This document shows, piece by piece, positions 35,180 through 47,637 of a stretch of 64,000 bases of DNA; the stretch's first letter is position 1, and every line of letters starts with the position of its first letter. This DNA comes from Epiperipatus broadwayi (taxonomy: Eukaryota > Onychophora > Udeonychophora > Euonychophora > Peripatidae). The translations under genes and the position numbers were made by a program. Where the stretch lies: NCBI GenBank assembly GCA_028023455.1, contig JAQFVV010000277.1, forward strand, positions 124,001 through 188,000, read 5' to 3'. Under the pieces are notes generated by a model. The model was not told the origin of the DNA. It did no database searches and saw only the letters and a list, made by a program, of their open reading frames with translations.

Positions 35180-35600
35180 AGATACATTGGTCATGTGTTC
35201 CATTAATCTATTAGCAATTTCATCAAGTTGTCTAATCTTATATCCATAAGCTCTTTTCAAAACCTTTATGTTTGCATTGCAAGATTTGCATACTGCACAA
35301 ATCTTTATCATAATTATTCATTACTGAGAGCATCATATTTTTCTAGAATCCAACTCTTAGTTTGATCCATATCTTTATAAAATCTATGAATTTCATGTAT
35401 ATTTCCTAATTGGTTGGATCATTTTTGTGTCAATTCTTGAAGGCATGTCCATAGTCAATTAAGTCTTTAATTTGGGTACTTTTAAAAGCAACTTTAGTTT
35501 GTCTATGCTAACTATTCTTGCTATTATCTCATTCATTTGCATCAAGAAAACCTCATTAGCTTCTAGATCTGTTTCAAAGTCATAAAATTTCTTTCATAGT
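35180..35600 (-). pseudogene. alpha-spectrin repeat retrocopy (processed pseudogene fragment)
   Basis: The minus strand encodes, in shifting frames, QIKDLIDYGHAFKN (about 35.46 kb), then NIHEIHRFYKDMDQTKSWI LEKYDALSNE (about 35.38 kb), NYDKDLCSMQILQCKHKGFEK (about 35.28 kb) and KIRQLDEIANRLMEH (about 35.2 kb). The order and spacing are those of consecutive helices of an alpha-spectrin repeat, where the usual wording is H-E-x-x-R-F-x-x-D-x-D-E-T-K-x-W-I and K-D-L-x-S-V-Q-x-L-x-x-K-H. There is no intron, and there are in-frame stops and frameshifts, so it is a broken retrocopy in intron 5 of the TMTC4-like gene. The rest of the spectrin coding sequence was not found. Confidence 0.65.
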
Positions 35601-36900
35601 ACCTGTACATGTTTGTAATATTATCCTAATTGTTAAATGATTATATTAGCTTTCTTATCTCTGACCCAAGTATGCTTTATTATGGTTGTTGGCTAATTCT
35701 TATCACAGTTGGTTGCCAAACATTGCTTTACTCCAACTTGTTAATTAATCTTTATTGTGAGTGATTGCTTTTACACATGTAAGCTTAGTTCTTTGCTTGA
35801 AGGCAGGTAAAAAACCTAGTCAGTTAACCCCCTTACATCACCGAGAAGCTTAAGATATTTGCAGGCTAATCATTTACCCACTCATAAAGAAATATTTAAA
35901 AACTTGCATCTACAATCAGGTAAGTAGCCACACCAGGCCATCATAGTTGTTCCAGTGAAAGTCTTTAATATGACTTAAAAGCCTCAGCATACACATGAAA
36001 AATACTGACAATGGAAGATAAAGCAATGCAGGCAATAAAAGACCATATTTGCTTGAGATAAGTATTTCATTTGCAGCAGACTGTGATCATAAAGTTACAA
36101 CTTCGCTGGTACTGCTGATCAAGATATCACTCCACTCTGGAGCAGATGGGCCAGTGCCCTACTGCAAGTAGATATACACAATATTTAGAAAATTAGATAC
36201 ACAGATCATACTTAATGAGGAGATAGTTTGTTTTAGAAATCAATTCAGATTTTTTCAGTCATCAAAATAATAATAATCATAAAAAATAAAATAGATCGAG
36301 TTCCATCTGCTTATCCAGTCATCCTCTATTTCTAAAGTAGTTAGTTGCTCAAGAGGTCACATAATACATAAGGGCCAAAAATGCTAAGTTGAGTCTCAAT
36401 ATAAGGAGCTTTAACATTTAAGTATTTCACTTTATTGTTGAACTAAATGATACAGAAAGCCATAATCATCATCATTAGTTATTATTCTTATTATATATTT
36501 TTGCCTTTTAGCTGATGATTAATAATGATGGAATTAGCATATTTGCATAAATTTAAACGTAAGCAAGCTATGATTATGAAGGCAAGATCCTTTGAAAGCG
36601 CTCAGCTGTTTTAATATTTTTAGTTAGCCATTTGTATTTGTATTACAGCTTTTGGGAGCAGTTGCGCCGCACATGCACTTGTGCTTGAATGATCAATGAT
36701 CTGTTGAAATACTCACATAGCAAAGCATACAAACAAATTTTTCTATTCTTTGCAACACTCCTTAAATAATCATTAATTATTCTTAAAATTATTAAATTAT
36801 TTTTATCATTTATTTTTAATATCCGAAGTTATTTTCAGCATATCTATTATTTCAAACAAATAATATGAGGCCCTGAGAAAAACTGGTAGAAAGTCAAAAT
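35601..36900. other. no gene recognised
   Basis: Less AT-rich patches at 35800-36200 without a recognisable frame. The sequence at 36645-36705 shares words with 10120-10180 (uncharacterised repeat). Confidence 0.35.
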
Positions 36901-36945
36901 GTTGCAAAGGCAGCCATTGATAAGAAATAAAAGAATGTAACAGTT

Positions 36946-37260
36946 GGAACTAAGATCTCAAAATTTTGAAATCCAGAATCTGTTACATTACTATTGCATT
37001 AACGTAAACAACATAGAGCAAAAAATAATTAAATGGTTTATTGCTCAGATGTTCTTAAAAATTTTGAGCATGAAATATGAGTGCTGTAGCCGTAATGCAT
37101 AGACCTTAAATTTCAGAGTTCACAGCTCTACCTCTCTCTAAATTATATAGGGCTAAAAATAATCAAATTGCTTGGGAGTTCTAGAAATTTGAGTACTGAA
37201 GTGACAGGTGGAATCACAGTCCATAGACCATGAATTCCAGAGTTTACCAATGCATTAAAC
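36946..37260 (-). mobile_element. SINE family F2 (three adjacent copies)
   Basis: Three antisense copies at about 36946-37010, 37065-37150 and 37170-37260. The clearest words are CATAGACCTTAAATTTCAGA and CATAGACCATGAATTCCAG, each followed by a -TCTACC/TTACC- and a -CATTAAACTA-like end. All lie in the same orientation as the other copies in the window. Confidence 0.55.
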
Positions 37261-38499
37261 TACACAGTATTCCATCTATAAAGCATGTTAAAAATAAGTT
37301 AAAGAACTGTGCAAAACAATATACCTTGCCACTCATAACTGTAGCAGGGAGAGAAGATATTCGAAGAGTAACAAAGAAATAATTTCTTCAACAATATGTA
37401 AATACAATCTGATAGCATCGTTGCATATTTAAAATAATCTTCAACTTTATCCCAATTCATTCTTTCATTGCAAATGCTTGATATATAATTTAATTCTAAA
37501 GGAATACATCTTTGATTGAAGTGAGTTCTTAAATAGATCTAAGAATAACAAAATAAAATCAAGGAAAGACAAATAAAAGGAAAGATTATGGTAAGTTTTC
37601 AAGATTATATATATATAGTGAAGATGCAATGTATTATATTTTGTTCCAAGCCCCACCCCCCCCCATGTACATTGCATATAATAACTGATCTTTATTGATA
37701 AGCACTGATTATAATAGAATATGTATTATTTATTGAACCGCAAGTATACAGTATTTTTCAGCACAAGTACATTTATATAACAGTAATGCTTTTTTGTTTA
37801 TAGTATGCATATATAAATTAAGATTATAGCATAAACAAAATAATAATGTAGTTTTTAATAAGAAATTGAGGAAGCATCTTTATTTTTTTTTAAATAAAAT
37901 AGTAAAGTGTCAGATTTTCATTGCAATATGAACACTTGGTGGGGATGATTTCCTTCAATAATCCCTAACCTCAATAGTAGTGTCATTATCAGGAGACAAT
38001 GGCTTTTCTAGTTGTTTTGATGTTTTACATCTGTATTAGCTTCAGAATTTATGCAATTATCCCTATTTGCTATTATATAGTTCAGATTCTGTTTAATACT
38101 TCAAATCTGACACAATTCACAAATATTTTATAATTCTTATTTTTTTGACATTAACTTTCTTTTTATCACTTAAGAAAGATCCTTTATGAATTTCATAAAT
38201 TTTTTAGCTTTACTCTTAGAAAACATTTTATTACGTGAATACTATATACCATATCAAAATGAATAATAAAATGTATGTAATTTCAATTTAAGTTATAGAA
38301 ATATTATTAATAATCATAATTGTGTAAAATGCTCAGAGACAGAAAAATGATTATGCATGTTGTAAAATTTATGAATTTTAAGGTTTTTATTTTTTTGTTT
38401 ATTTACAATTTGGGATTGGTGGGGAGTAATATAAAAATAGTGAATATTAGTACAGTTTATGCAGCTTCACTGTATAAAGATATCAAGAATTGTTTGTAC

Positions 38500-38607
38500 C
38501 TCAGTGTGATAGCTTTATTGAGTAAGCTTTCTGCTTCAAGCAGCTCTCCCCTCTCTCGTAAAATATTAGCGAGATTATTCATAGCTTGATCATAATCAGG
38601 ATTCAAT
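38500..38607 (-). CDS. TMTC4: TMTC4-like exon (TPR1 end and TPR2)
   Basis: A 108-nt internal exon: acceptor ttttgcag before 38607, donor GTACAA after 38500. One base completes Arg, then 35 codons, then two bases (AG) of the next Arg. It encodes LNPDYDQAMNNLANILRERG and GELLEAESLLNKAITL, one complete TPR with consensus Asn-Leu and Ala positions. AMNNLANIL is close to the AMNNLGNIL block of other TMTC proteins. Confidence 0.92.
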
Positions 38608-38810
38608 CTGCAAAAAAATATCATTAAAGAAAAAATTTATTATTTCTATATATAAAAAAATTTAAAGTTATAATTTTTACAAATATAATTTAATTACTGG
38701 CTTACTATTAATTAGATCCATGGCTATAAAAATATAATAAAATATTATATGAATTTTGTTGTGGTGAGTTTTTGGAATACAGAAACACAAATTTGAACAT
38801 TCACACACAG

Positions 38811-39345
38811 AGTGTTCCAGGAAAAGATAACTGGTTCTCTCTTCGAACTGCCAGTAGTGCTGTCTTTAAATTAGTGCATGACATAGTCCAGTTATTAATC
38901 ATAAAAATTTTGTGCTCTCTGCATCATGAATTATGATGTGAATTGACTTTCTAGCACTGGGATGCTATGATAAGAAAAGTTTAGCGTGTACATAAATTTT
39001 AATTGTGCTTAGTGTTTTGATATCCTCTTGGTATCAAATTCATAGCACTATGGTTCATACCTTAATTCACAATGGAACAAAATGCTAAAGTTACAATTTA
39101 CTTTTAATTTACACTGAAGTTGTCAGAATGTTTTCAAATGATCTGCAGGATTTCGTTAATGAAAGAATATTGAAAATGATTTGTAAAGATGTTAATCACA
39201 CAGTCATCTTTTACACTATAACTCCTGATTCAGACACGCTGGAGCCTTAAAATTTTTGTAATGAATAACATAAGCTATTTTCTTTACAATACATGTGTTG
39301 ATCTACAAAAAGCTTAGAGAACCAGTTACTTTTTCACTGAGACAT
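38811..39345. mobile_element. DNA element with about 30-bp inverted termini
   Basis: The left end AGTGTTCCAGGAAAAGATAA plus CTGGTTCTCT (38811-38840) matches the complement of the right end AGAGAACCAGTTACTTTTTC (39316-39345). Interior about 475 bp, non-coding. The ends resemble those of Tc1/mariner MITEs, but I see no clean target duplication. Confidence 0.5.
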
Positions 39346-40308
39346 ATTGTATATATAACAGATAATCATCAAAAATGAATGCTGTTTTATTTGCAATAAT
39401 TAATTAAATTAAAATAGGTGCTTAATATTTAAAAAGGGCACAAAACTATGTGACAAAAAAAAAGGCTTTCTATGAGTAGTTAATATTAATATATAATATA
39501 ACAGAAGGTGGTGCTGAATTTCTTAACCATGTGGGGTGATTTAATATTTGAATACAGCTGTTGTATATCATTTTTTTTTAATTATTTATTACAACAGATA
39601 ATGCACTAATATTAATATGTCTTAATAAGTTAATAAATCTCTCTTATAGATATTTAAACTCAAATGCATCTTCAGTGTTGACTGAGTTGATCAGAACATT
39701 TTATTACATATAGGTTTCTCATTAATATTCAGTTTAAGTATTTAATCAACTTTTAATGAAATGCTATCTTTTGTTTATAATGCTTTCAGTATTGATAGTA
39801 TATAAAGCATTTTTATTCTCTTTTTCTATCATCAAATTCCTAATTGATGAGCTTAACATTTTCAGGGTCAAACATGTATCCATGTTCTTATTCATAATCT
39901 GTAAGTACTCTGTATACAAATATAAGGCAATGGAAATGAATATCTTTTCTATGTGCTACTAATATCATGGTACCACTTCTCTTTGTCAGAATGCCTTTAA
40001 GTACAAAATGATTGTTTATATTTGCCATCTCACATATTAAAGAGACTGTCTTTCTCACAAGTAATATTATTAAGAGTCAAATTTAAATTTATACCAGATG
40101 CAAATAGAGCTTCATTTAATATAAACAACAAATAACACAAGGCAAGAGCCATTTCTTCTTATTTTAAAAATCTTATGATTAATGAACATTATGTCAAATA
40201 ATTTGAAAACCCTACATTTATAAATAATTATGTATGTACACAGTGTATCATTGTGAAAATGTAGCTTCCTGCAGCACCATTTCTGAAATGAATATATTAT
40301 TTACCTTC
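39346..40308. other. no gene recognised
   Basis: AT-rich intron 4 sequence. The open frame at 39756-39962 is low-complexity in composition and has no domain. Confidence 0.4.
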
Positions 40309-40415
40309 TGGCATCCATTGATTACTCTGGTTGGCATTGAGTGGCACTACTGTATGGAGAGTTTTGCCCATTTTAATAACAGTAATGTGCTAGCATAAGA
40401 AATAGTGACCATGTG
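40309..40415 (+). repeat. palindromic dispersed repeat, family P (fragment 5)
   Basis: Right arm only: TTCTGGCATCCATTGATTAC, GAGTGGCACTACTGTATGGA, then GAGTTTTGCCCATTTTAATA and a partial terminus. Confidence 0.65.
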
Positions 40416-40784
40416 AATATATAATATAATTATGCCATTATTAGCTGCTTACAAATAGTGTACTCAATATAAAGTAAGGTTGCATGCTTGTCAGAAAAAC
40501 ATGGCTGCAGATTTTAAATATAATATTTTTTAAATAAATTTTTAATTATAAAAAAATCCATGTGCTTTTTCCAAATATGTAATTAAACGCAAAAAAAATT
40601 TGACTGTGTATTTTGCAAGTGATAATTAAAGAGAAATTTATTTTTGAAAGAAGTTTTTATTCAAAGTAAGTTTATTTAGATTTTAACTCACAAATGTTTG
40701 AGAATCTTATTAATAATTTATTAAATTTTATAAAAATATTTAAAAACAATTTCAATAAACTAAAAACAACAACTGATGATCATG

Positions 40785-40836
40785 TGACATTTACAGTCTC
40801 AAATTAGTTATGACATTTACAGTCTCAAATTAGTTA
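40785..40836 (+). repeat. tandem duplication, 26 bp x2
   Basis: The 26-bp unit beginning TGACATTTACAGTCTC and ending TTAGTTA is repeated exactly, back to back. Confidence 0.9.
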
Positions 40837-41212
40837 CTTTGCAAATCAACAATTAAAAATATTTTTCATGTACATTTACAATTAAAAAATAACACAATTA
40901 TTATTTTTTAATAAGTATAAAATAATTATAAACAAGAGTCATGTGTTATATTCTTTTATCATAGCTCAAGGATATTTGCAATTAGCTTTACATACTTTTT
41001 TACTTAGTTTCAGATCCATATAGAGTTAGACAAGTAATTAGCCTTAATTCAAATTCTAAGACTATTTAACTTTCAGATAATTATTCTGACAGCATATTAA
41101 AAATAAAAATACCAATATTGATTATTTAATGTGTATGCATGTGCACAGTATTTATAAAATAAACATGAATCAGTCTAAGGTTTTTTCATCTAAATTTTGC
41201 TATTTGGGGTTC

Positions 41213-41398
41213 GTATATGCAAGGATTGTAAAAGACCCAGAAAGAGACCATATATGAGATGGATGGATGAAATAAGAAAGTGTGCAGGGGTGATGTGGAG
41301 AAGAGAAGCTAAAGATCAGAGAAGATGGCTTAAACTTGGAGAGACTTTTATCCTGCAGTGAATTGATAATGGTTGATGATGATGATGTTGATATGCAA
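41213..41398 (+). mobile_element. RTE-type LINE 3' fragment
   Basis: Starts inside the KRPRKR block (ATTGTAAAAGACCCAGAAAG) and runs through RWMDEIRK-like codons, GGAGAGACTTTTATCCTGCA and a TGATGATGATG tail. About 185 bp survive. Confidence 0.8.
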
Positions 41399-42054
41399 AA
41401 GAAAATCTGGGTATATTATTTCACTAATTTATAATAAAATTGTGTTATGCTGCTCTTCAAAGATCTACACCATACATATGCATAGTATCAGTCTTAGTAT
41501 TTCTTGCACTTTGGCCACGTGGACCTTGGGAACTCTTTCAAGTATAGTTTTACCAAATTTATAAATGACTTATAGCGTAGTTATAGTAAATTATATATTA
41601 AAAAAAAATTATTATAATCAATTATTCATTTAATTTTCATTTGCAAACAGAGATTCTTATTATCACATATCCAAGACAGGTTCTCTTTAGAAATTAAGGC
41701 TCTGGAATGCCGGTATCTTTGAAAATTACAATTTCTTTCATTATATCAAATTAAGCAGATACTTGTTATAATTATTAAAAAAATTAAGACTATTAAGGAT
41801 TCCTGCATAAGCATTGATTTTTGACGTGAGAAATAGTTTTAGAAAATTATCACACTCATACCCCCAAGAAAAAAAGTCCCTCATATAACCTCCAGTGTAT
41901 GCAATGCTTAACAGGAGCTAATTCTATTATTTATATTCTATTAAATTTCATCTATTGCAAGTTTGGATAATCAATAGATCCATGCACTCTATATCCAGAT
42001 CCAAGATTGTCACTGATACAAGTGGTAGGTTAGGAATAAAGAATAAATAATCAG

Positions 42055-42830
42055 ATAACTTTATTGCTTGGAAATCCATAACTCAATGGAAGTATTTAGA
42101 ACAAGAATCAATCTGGGGACTTTATGCTTTAGAATCTAACACTCTACAATTGCACTAAACCACGTGCATCAGAAATTAGTCAGGGAATATGAATAGGGGC
42201 AGCCCTAATAATGTAAGTTTATAATAGATGGCAGCAATAGAGTAGGAAAAAATAGAATTTGCTCTTGTTATTGGCCAAAATAAAATAAAATAATACCGTA
42301 TATGAAATATCCACAACTTCTGTTGGCGATTTTAATAAACTGTATCAGAAAAAAAAATTCCTATATGAAGGTTACAATCATTTTCTGCCCTCAAACAAAT
42401 TTAAGCCCCAGAGATAATATAATACCATGACTTGTGTGCAGCCATTACCCATCATTTTCCTATTTGAGTTATAAAAAGTCAATTGCATTTCTCTGTTGAG
42501 CAGTATTAGAAAAACACAAAAATAGAATATAACATAAATAATCTTGCCTTTAGTTGCTCAGATCATATTGAATTCAAACATCCATATGTTAGATGGCAGC
42601 ACCGATGCTCCAATCAGCTGATCAAGTCAATTATTTTTTACTCTTCTGGTAATTGACTCAGAAATCTTTATCTTGCAAGTGCTCTATACCATTGTGTTAA
42701 ACTGCCCAGAGCTAACAAATAAATAATCAAATGGTTTCTCTCTTAGGAATCTATAAGAAGTTTGCACACCAGAAGTGACAGATTGGCTCACAATCTCTTT
42801 GGTCTCCCATTCTACCATTACGCTAAATAT
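42055..42830 (-). mobile_element. SINE family F2 (cluster of three)
   Basis: Diverged antisense copies at about 42055-42175, 42570-42715 and 42730-42830. They share the ends CAATTGCACTAAACCA, CCATTGTGTTAAACTG and CCATTACGCTAAAT after a TCTACC/CTCTATA-type segment. The last one ends about 40 bp before exon 42874-42953. Confidence 0.45.
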
Positions 42831-42873
42831 ATACAGGACAATAAAAAGAATAATTTGTAATAAATAAAATTAC

Positions 42874-42953
42874 CTTATAGCTTCCCGATATTGTTCCATT
42901 GCTTCTGAAACCTTTCCAGTATCCCCTAAGGTTTTTGCTACATTATAATGAAC
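42874..42953 (-). CDS. TMTC4: TMTC4-like exon (TPR1)
   Basis: An 80-nt internal exon: acceptor aattttag before 42953, donor GTAATT after 42874. It starts in phase 0, has 26 codons plus two bases of an Arg codon, and encodes VHYNVAKTLGDTGKVSEAME then QYREAI. This is the first TPR, directly continuing CPLNAK of the previous exon; AKVHYN is a hallmark of TMTC proteins. Frame and phase fit both neighbours. Confidence 0.92.
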
Positions 42954-43041
42954 CTAAAATTTATATGCATATATAAAGCTTGAGTTTAATTCACTTGTAG
43001 TGACTGTTGCTCAGATAATTGAACTGCTCTCAATTGTGGCC

Positions 43042-43173
43042 ATTCTTTCTTTATTACAACCTATAATGTTATATAGACGATTGTCTTGAAAAACTTCAGG
43101 TAAAGGAGTGACTTTTAAACCAGTAGAGACAATTGTCTATATAACAATATAGAGGGCAATAAAGAATAACCAT
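43042..43173. mobile_element. hairpin MITE of about 130 bp
   Basis: The left arm TTCTTTATTACAACCTATAA...TATAGACGATTGTCT is inverted at 43127-43173 (AGACAATTGTCTATATAACA...AATAAAGAATAA). The spacer is about 40 bp. No coding capacity. Confidence 0.65.
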
Positions 43174-43347
43174 TCTTTTATTGCACCCATTGTCAAATTC
43201 TATAATGGAGGGCAGATCAAATATTCATAGCAACAGTAACTTCAAATTAATTAATCTTAAGTGTTATATACAATTAACACTATAATTATTTATTTTTAAG
43301 CATATATCTATATTTGTATCATTTTCTGGTTCAAAGCCATCCTATTG

Positions 43348-43449
43348 TTACCTGAGAGGTCAGCACAGTCGCCTTGCAAGCAAGAATTTGTTTGCAGCAG
43401 ATTGTTGCGGGTTCGCTTCCCAGCTGATGTCATGGCATATGGAGAAAAA
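43348..43449 (+). mobile_element. tRNA-derived SINE, family A, with target duplication
   Basis: Head GAGAGGTCAGCACAGTCGCC, anticodon-like CTTGCAAGCAAG, B box GGGTTCGCTTCCC, then the tail GATGTCATGGCATATGGAG plus A-run. It is flanked by AAAGCCATCCTATTG (43333-43347) and AAAGCCACCCTGTTG (43450-43464), a 15-bp target duplication with two mismatches. This shows insertion by target-primed reverse transcription. Confidence 0.8.
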
Positions 43450-43554
43450 AAAGCCACCCTGTTGAATAATGCTGTTGAAATATTCACTTAAAGTATATCT
43501 TGAAATAAATTTATCATTGGTTTGTTGGGAGCAATAAGAAAACATTAAAATCAA

Positions 43555-43775
43555 TGACTAGTAAAACAATAGATATCATTGACAACATTAAAAAATTTAA
43601 GAGACTGCAATGGAACTGATCTGGACACATGTATTAGGTGAATCTTAAACTGGATTCCAGAACAGATTGTATAAAACCTAAAATAAAAGCAAGATGTTGA
43701 TGTATAAAAATTTGTGAAGTGATATGGAGAAGATGACAACCAATAACAGTTGAACTTCTGATGATGATGATTTGG
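43555..43775 (+). mobile_element. RTE-type LINE 3' fragment, diverged
   Basis: ATTGACAACATTAAAAAATT, AGACTGCAATGGAACTGATC, CTGGACACATG and CTGGATTCCAGAACAGATTG correspond to the WSWSGHI and WIPRDCK blocks of copy 2, ending in CTGATGATGATGAT. An internal deletion removes the RDDNRW block. Confidence 0.65.
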
Positions 43776-44254
43776 CAGATGAATGATCTAAAAGATACTT
43801 TATGTACATACTTAATGATAGTACAGCAGAAAATAGTAGTCGGTGGCTGATATTTTGGTACTGGTGTAAAACAATTATTCAGAGCTAAATTCAGAAATAA
43901 AATTAATTCTCAAACTGCACTATATGTGGCTCTAAAAAACATGCTCATGAGATTACCAAAACATCAATTATATATTATTTTTATGTCATGTATTACATAC
44001 TTACAGAAGAAAAACATTTTTAAGAATTTGAGCATTCAAACAGATCATGCGTAGATACATATATCAGCAGGTAAATATTGCAAATGAATGACTCTTTCAA
44101 GAGGTATTACTAGGAACAATACTATTTGACAAAATTTATTACCATTTAGGAAATGTTTCACTATTAGAAACAAATATAATTTTGAGTCACATAACATTCA
44201 CCTATATAAGTAACTGTGAAAATCAAAGTGAAATCAATAAATAAGACCACTTAT

Positions 44255-44300
44255 TTGCCTGATATTTCAAACACGAATCTACTCCTCTTCAGGGATACAA
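44255..44300 (-). other. hammerhead-like motif (diverged)
   Basis: Minus strand: CCTGAAGAGGAGTAGATTC then GTGTTTGAAATATCAGG. The conserved CTGAAGA and GAAA boxes are present, but the intervening stem is poor. CCTGA and TCAGG can pair as the outer stem. Grouped with the 49.9 kb and 28.4 kb motifs. Confidence 0.25.
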
Positions 44301-44576
44301 ATTTAAAACTATATCATAAACTATATGTATTATATGCTAAAAGATATGGATTTTTAGATAGCAATATTTAGATATATTTTTAAGCAAATAAATTTTTTTA
44401 TAAATATTTAATTATGATTTGGAATTGCGAATAATTATTTAGAATATTAATTTTTTATATTCTCCAAAAAAATATATGTCAACAATTCTAAATTGTGACA
44501 TTACTAATATAATTAAATAAATAAAATTAAAAAGATTTAATGATAACAAATATTGTATTATTTAACAGAAAAGTTT

Positions 44577-44620
44577 CTTTCAGCAATGATTTTCTGCCTT
44601 CCTCAGGATAACTGATATAC
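44577..44620 (-). other. hammerhead-like motif (diverged)
   Basis: Minus strand: CCTGAGGAAGGCAGAAAATC, then TGCTGAAAGAAAC. CTGAGGA and GAAA flank a weak GGCA/TGCT stem. It lies just upstream (by coordinate) of RTE copy 2. Confidence 0.25.
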
Positions 44621-44669
44621 TATTGTTAATATTTAGTGACATCTATAATTATATATATATCCAAGAGCA

Positions 44670-47625
44670 GCTGAAAAAAAGAATTTGTTGTTAACTGAAA
44701 GGGGGCCTTTAATTTCTCTTGGAGACCTTAAAGGAGTAGGATGAATTCCTAATGTCCACTCCATATGGTCTAGTCATTACAGCTGTTATTAATATATGGT
44801 TATTCATATAGTATATTAACATGGATGGGCTGCTCACCAACACGCATTAGTCAGTGGGATAATTTTACTGCCTTTTTACCTCTGAGTTTAAGATTAAGGA
44901 ACACCATGGTCTTTCCTCTCAGTTGCCTGATAGCTCTTAATTCATATCAGTTGAATGAATCTGTGTGTGAATGCTTTTTTTTGTAACAGATATTTATAAT
45001 CATGGCAGACAAAAATAAATCATGGCCCAAAACTGTAAAATTACTAGCCAAGGCAGCAGTTGGCAGCCTAAGGCATAAGGTGCTAAGAATCTCCTTATTG
45101 CAGACCCAGGCTGCCATTTGATGACAACTTTTTATTTATTTACTTACAACTGAATATTACTTTCTAATGAAGAAGGATTATAAGAATTGTCTATTATTAA
45201 ATGGGACATTAATGGATTTTGTGATGATAAAAGAAAAAGTGAAGAGACAATTGATTTAAGAAATGAACATGTACTCTATTACAAAGACACAAACATTGGA
45301 AGTACAGTAGAATAGGATTCGTTATAAATAAAAATGTGGAAGAATAATATTGTGGAGAATGATGATGTATTTGACAGAGTGGCAAAATTAGTTATTCAAC
45401 TTAATACCAGATATAAAATGCAAATAATTCAAGCTTATGCCCCAAATATTCTCATAGTGATGAATTAATAGAGGATTTTTATATGGATTTTCAAAAGGCT
45501 TTTGATCAGAGTAAACAACATTTTAAAATTGTCATGGGAGAATTTAATGCTATAATTGATAAACAATTGAAAGATGAAAGTGCTCTAGATAAACTTGGTT
45601 ATGATGGTAGAAATGAGAGGGGAAATAGACTCAGCGAGTTTGCAGAAAAGGAAACACTTTATATTATGAATTTTTTTTTGAGAAAAATGTTAAACAGAAG
45701 TGAACATGGAAGCATCCAAATAAAGGTACAGCAGAATTGGATTACATTTTGACTGACAGAAAATATGTATTGTAAGAATGTAATGTTTTTGACAAATCGT
45801 TTTCAGATATTAACATAATTTGAACATGATTCAGATTTGAATGAATTCAATAGGAAGATAACTGATACATTTTTAAAAACTGCAACAAAGACAGCTGTAA
45901 TTTACCAGCAAAATTTTTACTGTGACAAAACGATTTATGAAGAAAATAAGAAATATGAAAAAAATATATAATGATGCATTAAGAAGGAATGAATATCTTG
46001 AATTTGTAAAATGGTATCTATAGAAAAAAAAGCCTTAAGAGTGTAAAATAACATTTTGGTATTAGTAAAAAACATATCTGCAATAAGAAAAAAAGATGGA
46101 ACTATTATTAAAAAAAAGAGATGACATCATGAAATGGGTAAAAGAGTTCTATCAAGGATTATATAATAATAAAAAACAACTACCTCCTACATCTATTATA
46201 TCTTCTGAATTGCCCAGGATTTTAAATGAGGAAGTGAGACATACAATTAAATTTATGAGGAAAGGATAGGCTCGAGGTAATGATGGAATTATAATTGAAG
46301 AAATAGAATTTTTTTTAGCAAAGTTATATACCAAATGTCCAAATGATAAAGATGATTAGAATAATGCAGTCTTAATATTAATATTTAAAAAAAGTGATAA
46401 AGAAGATATTATAAATTATAGAGCTATCAGTCTTTTATCAGTTTTATACAAAATTTTTATCAAAAGTTACAACTCGTCTACAGCGAAGTTTAGATTTTAA
46501 CCAACCAAACAACAAGCTGGATTTAAAAGTGGTTTTTGTACAGTACATCATATCCAAGTATTGAGAAAAGTTATAGAAAGGACCAATGAATATGAGTTGC
46601 CATTATGCTTTGGATTTGTAGATTATAAAAAGGCATTTGATTTTATAAGCATCTCTTCAGTGATTAAAGCATTGGATCATCAAGATATAGACCCATGATA
46701 TTCTCATATTCTGAAGAATATTTATAAAAATGCAACAGCAGAAATTAGATTACATAATGATACTAGGAAGGTTAACATTAAGAAGGGTACTGTAAGACAG
46801 GGTTACTCCACATCTCCAAAAATTTTTACAGCAGTGCTGCAAGAAGTATTTTGTGGATTAATATGGGAAGCTAAAGGAGTCAAAGTAAATGGAGATTATT
46901 TAAATCATTTAGATTTTGCTGATGATGTAATTGTTTTTGCAAATAATGCTTTAGAAATTCAGGAAATATTCCAGGAGGTGTCAGATGAAAGTAAGAAAGT
47001 AGGACTAAAGATGAATGTTAAAACGACTAATGTTCAATCGATTTTCTCAAAAGATGAAAATAAAGATTGATTATGATGAGTTAGAAGAAGTTTACAATTA
47101 CCTTGATCAGATTATTACAACAGATGGAAACATAATGGATGAAACTAATCATAGAATTAAATTTACTTGAGTACTTTTGGTAGAAATAACTTAATATTAA
47201 AAGGAAATAAGCCTATGTGTTCAAAAGGAAGTTTTTTTTAATAAATGTTCTACCAGTTTTTACTTATGGATCTGAGATACAGAGGAGCAATACAGAGATT
47301 CAGACCACTCAATGAAGTATGGAGATATATATGTTAGGAATAACAAGCAGATAGAAATTTAAATACATGGGTAAGAGAACAAACAGGTGTTACTGACAAC
47401 ATTGAGAGAGTTAAGAGACTGGAATGGAGTTGGTCTGGACATATTAAACTGGTTTCCAAGAGATTGTAAAAGACCCAGAAAGAAACCACATGTGAGATGG
47501 ATGAATGAAATAAAAAGGGCTGGGTGATGTGAAGAAGAGAAGCTAGAGATTGGAGAAGATGGATTGAACTTGGAGAGACCTTCATCCTGCAGTGGATTGA
47601 TAATGATTGAAAGTGATGATGATGG
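44670..47625 (+). mobile_element. RTE (BovB-like) LINE, copy 2, near full length
   Basis: About 2.96 kb with a probable target duplication TATCCAAGAGCA (44658-44669) / TATCCAAGTGCA (47626-47637). The 5' region matches copy 1. The endonuclease relic shows DFQKAFDQSKQHFKIVMGEF (from 45483). The RT relic has FVDYKKAFDF, RQGYSTSPKIFTAVLQEVF and a catalytic box HLDFADDVIVFAN that keeps both Asp residues (46834-47070). The 3' block carries RDCKRPRK and EIKRA. Frameshifts lie between domains, and part of the linker after the endonuclease is deleted relative to copy 1 (about 45770-45840). The tail is GATGATGATGG. Confidence 0.88.
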
Positions 47626-47637
47626 TATCCAAGTGCA

